Source of the DNA: Pseudomonadota bacterium
GTDB lineage: Bacteria; Pseudomonadota; Alphaproteobacteria; Rhizobiales; Xanthobacteraceae
DNA length: 14,694 nucleotides
Direction of reading: 5' to 3'
Assembly (NCBI GenBank): GCA_023423415.1
Contig: JAFAFP010000270.1
Location: 1 to 14,694, forward strand
The notes below the pieces were generated by a model. That model searched no databases. It worked only from the letters and a program-made list of their open reading frames with translations, and had not been told where the DNA came from. Within the stretch, counting starts at the first letter, position 1; every line of letters starts with the position of its first letter. A program made the translations under genes and the position numbers. Below, piece after piece: positions 13,576 through 14,694 of this stretch.

Positions 13576-14637
13576 CTATTGCTGAGCACGCGCACGTTCT
13601 GGTGGGTCCGGCAGCGTGAACTGCAGCAGGATCGTCCGCTGGATGATCGAGAAATTATCATCCGAAACCAGCGTCAGCACGGTGTCGCCATTGGCCACTC
13701 GATGCACGCTTATCCCTTCCATATTGTCGATCTGGTAGCCCATATCGGCGGAAATCAGGATCGAGCCTTCCAGCACCGCGCCCGGCACGACATCGGACAG
13801 TGGAACACTGCGAAGACGCATGGCAACGCCCCGGCGCCAGGAGAAATGCCGTTCGAGAATCAGCAGGTCCGACCCCGGCGTCACCGCGCAATCGACAATG
13901 TCGAATGCATCACTAGGCTTAATCGAAAAGAGCCCCGGTTTCGGCCCTCCGATCAAAAATCCACGAATGTTCTTCGCGTCGTCGAACCCACGTTCCGAGA
14001 TCGCGATCAATGCGCCGGCCAGCGGTGAGCCTTTCGGCATCACCTGCAGACATTCCAAACCGCCGTTGCTCGGCAGCTTGGCCATTTCCGGCGGCACAGC
14101 CACAAGCGTTCCGCGAGAGAGCAAGCCGCGCTTGGCATAGTCGAATTTCAGAATGCGATGAACGCGCTCCAGCGCGACATAGGCAAAACCACCATCTTCC
14201 GCGAGCGCTTCGGCATCGTACCAGCCGCGCGCCGTGATCGGCCGGCCGTCGCTATACAGCATCGGCGCAATTTCGGCGTCGGCTATGCCTGCAGGGTTTG
14301 TGTCCTGATAGGTGATACGCCCGCGCAGCCAGAAGCCTCGATCGGTGACGGCCAGAAAATTGCCGCCATTCGCCGCGACACGAATCGAAGACAACCCGCC
14401 AAACTGCTTGTGGGAGGATGACAATTCGAGGCCGCCACGAAATGTCAGTGAGCCGAATTGCTTCTTCAGGGGCTCGCGCGGATCGAAGGCCTCGATCGGC
14501 TTGGCGCGTATTTCAATTTTGACCGGCGGTTCCGTCGCCGCTTGCGCTTCGGTCTGCGCGTCAGCAGAAGACACGCCGCCCCACAACAAAACGAGCGCTG
14601 CCAGAAGCAGCGCTCGGCCAAATTTTCCTTTCCTCAC
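13576..14637 (-). CDS. Exported phytase-like esterase family protein
   Basis: A 353-residue protein of the family annotated as esterase-like activity of phytase family (PF13449), a beta-propeller fold. The signal peptide has a basic start (MRKGKFGR), a hydrophobic core at about 9-22 and a SADA/Q cleavage site near residue 27. Family landmarks follow: FGGLSSIRV, FLAVTDRGFW, WYDAEALAEDG, YVALER, GLECLQVM, ISERGFD and, near the end, NMEGISVH and LVSDDNF. The GTG at 14637 is used; the frame stays open to the window edge but offers no other start. It is convergent with rpmB, its stop lying just past the rpmB terminator. The enzymatic activity of the family is poorly established, so the name should not be read as proven phytase or esterase. 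Confidence 0.9.
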   Translation of the reverse strand: MRKGKFGRALLLAALVLLWGGVSSADAQTEAQAATEPPVKIEIRAKPIEAFDPREPLKKQFGSLTFRGGLELSSSHKQFGGLSSIRVAANGGNFLAVTDRGFWLRGRITYQDTNPAGIADAEIAPMLYSDGRPITARGWYDAEALAEDGGFAYVALERVHRILKFDYAKRGLLSRGTLVAVPPEMAKLPSNGGLECLQVMPKGSPLAGALIAISERGFDDAKNIRGFLIGGPKPGLFSIKPSDAFDIVDCAVTPGSDLLILERHFSWRRGVAMRLRSVPLSDVVPGAVLEGSILISADMGYQIDNMEGISVHRVANGDTVLTLVSDDNFSIIQRTILLQFTLPDPPERARAQQ

Positions 14638-14694
14638 GAATGCAGCCTGCGCGGCGGGCCCCGCCGCGGGATGATGGGCTGACCACCATCCTCC

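Noticed and set aside
14638..14694. Possible end of another gene at the right edge
   Set aside because: Frames are open, but the 57 bases are too few to support a call; I recall cobalamin-chelatase genes upstream in relatives but cannot confirm it here.

Overview
The window looks like alphaproteobacterial chromosome, most probably from the Bradyrhizobium / Afipia / Rhodopseudomonas group. The reasons are a GC-rich, strongly GC3-biased coding style, an alphaproteobacterial-type L28, a CarD protein with a basic N-terminal and an acidic C-terminal extension, a seven-iron ferredoxin FdxA and a SUV3-like helicase with a long charged tail. I placed it by reading the proteins, not by a search.

Left part (1-6550), an accessory sulfatase region with every gene on the minus strand. 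A small membrane protein (2409-2915) precedes a large, apparently cytoplasmic arylsulfatase (31-2361). A second, exported arylsulfatase (3720-5486) lies further upstream. Just before that gene, at 5530-5931, is the wreck of a formylglycine-generating enzyme (FGE), the oxygen-dependent enzyme that converts the active-site cysteine of such sulfatases to formylglycine. It keeps three recognisable FGE blocks but has lost the sequence between them, carries a frame break and has one catalytic cysteine changed to tyrosine. Both sulfatases keep intact C-x-P/A-x-R maturation motifs, so if they are active they must be matured by an enzyme encoded elsewhere. Two stretches around these genes (2916-3719 and 5932-6550) hold no convincing complete gene. 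The first contains two coding-like open frames without start codons, which look like decayed remnants or something unrecognised.

Right part (6551-14694), a conserved housekeeping block. On the minus strand, in transcription order, it runs: phytase-like esterase (13576-14637, an isolated unit convergent with rpmB), DUF3108 periplasmic protein (12173-13024), SUV3-like RNA helicase (8508-11795), S4 RNA-binding protein (8139-8504, three bases after the helicase), ferredoxin fdxA (7727-8062) and the RNA-polymerase-binding regulator carD (6633-7421). The carD gene ends at a clear intrinsic terminator. rpmB (13220-13510) is the only plus-strand gene; it has a near-consensus promoter and a textbook terminator.

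The main points of interest are the dying FGE beside two live-looking sulfatases, a dense cluster of GANTC (CcrM methylation) sites upstream of the helicase, and a perfect inverted repeat that overlaps the predicted carD promoter. I found no CRISPR array, complete insertion sequence, tRNA or rRNA, and no clear new defence or biosynthetic system.
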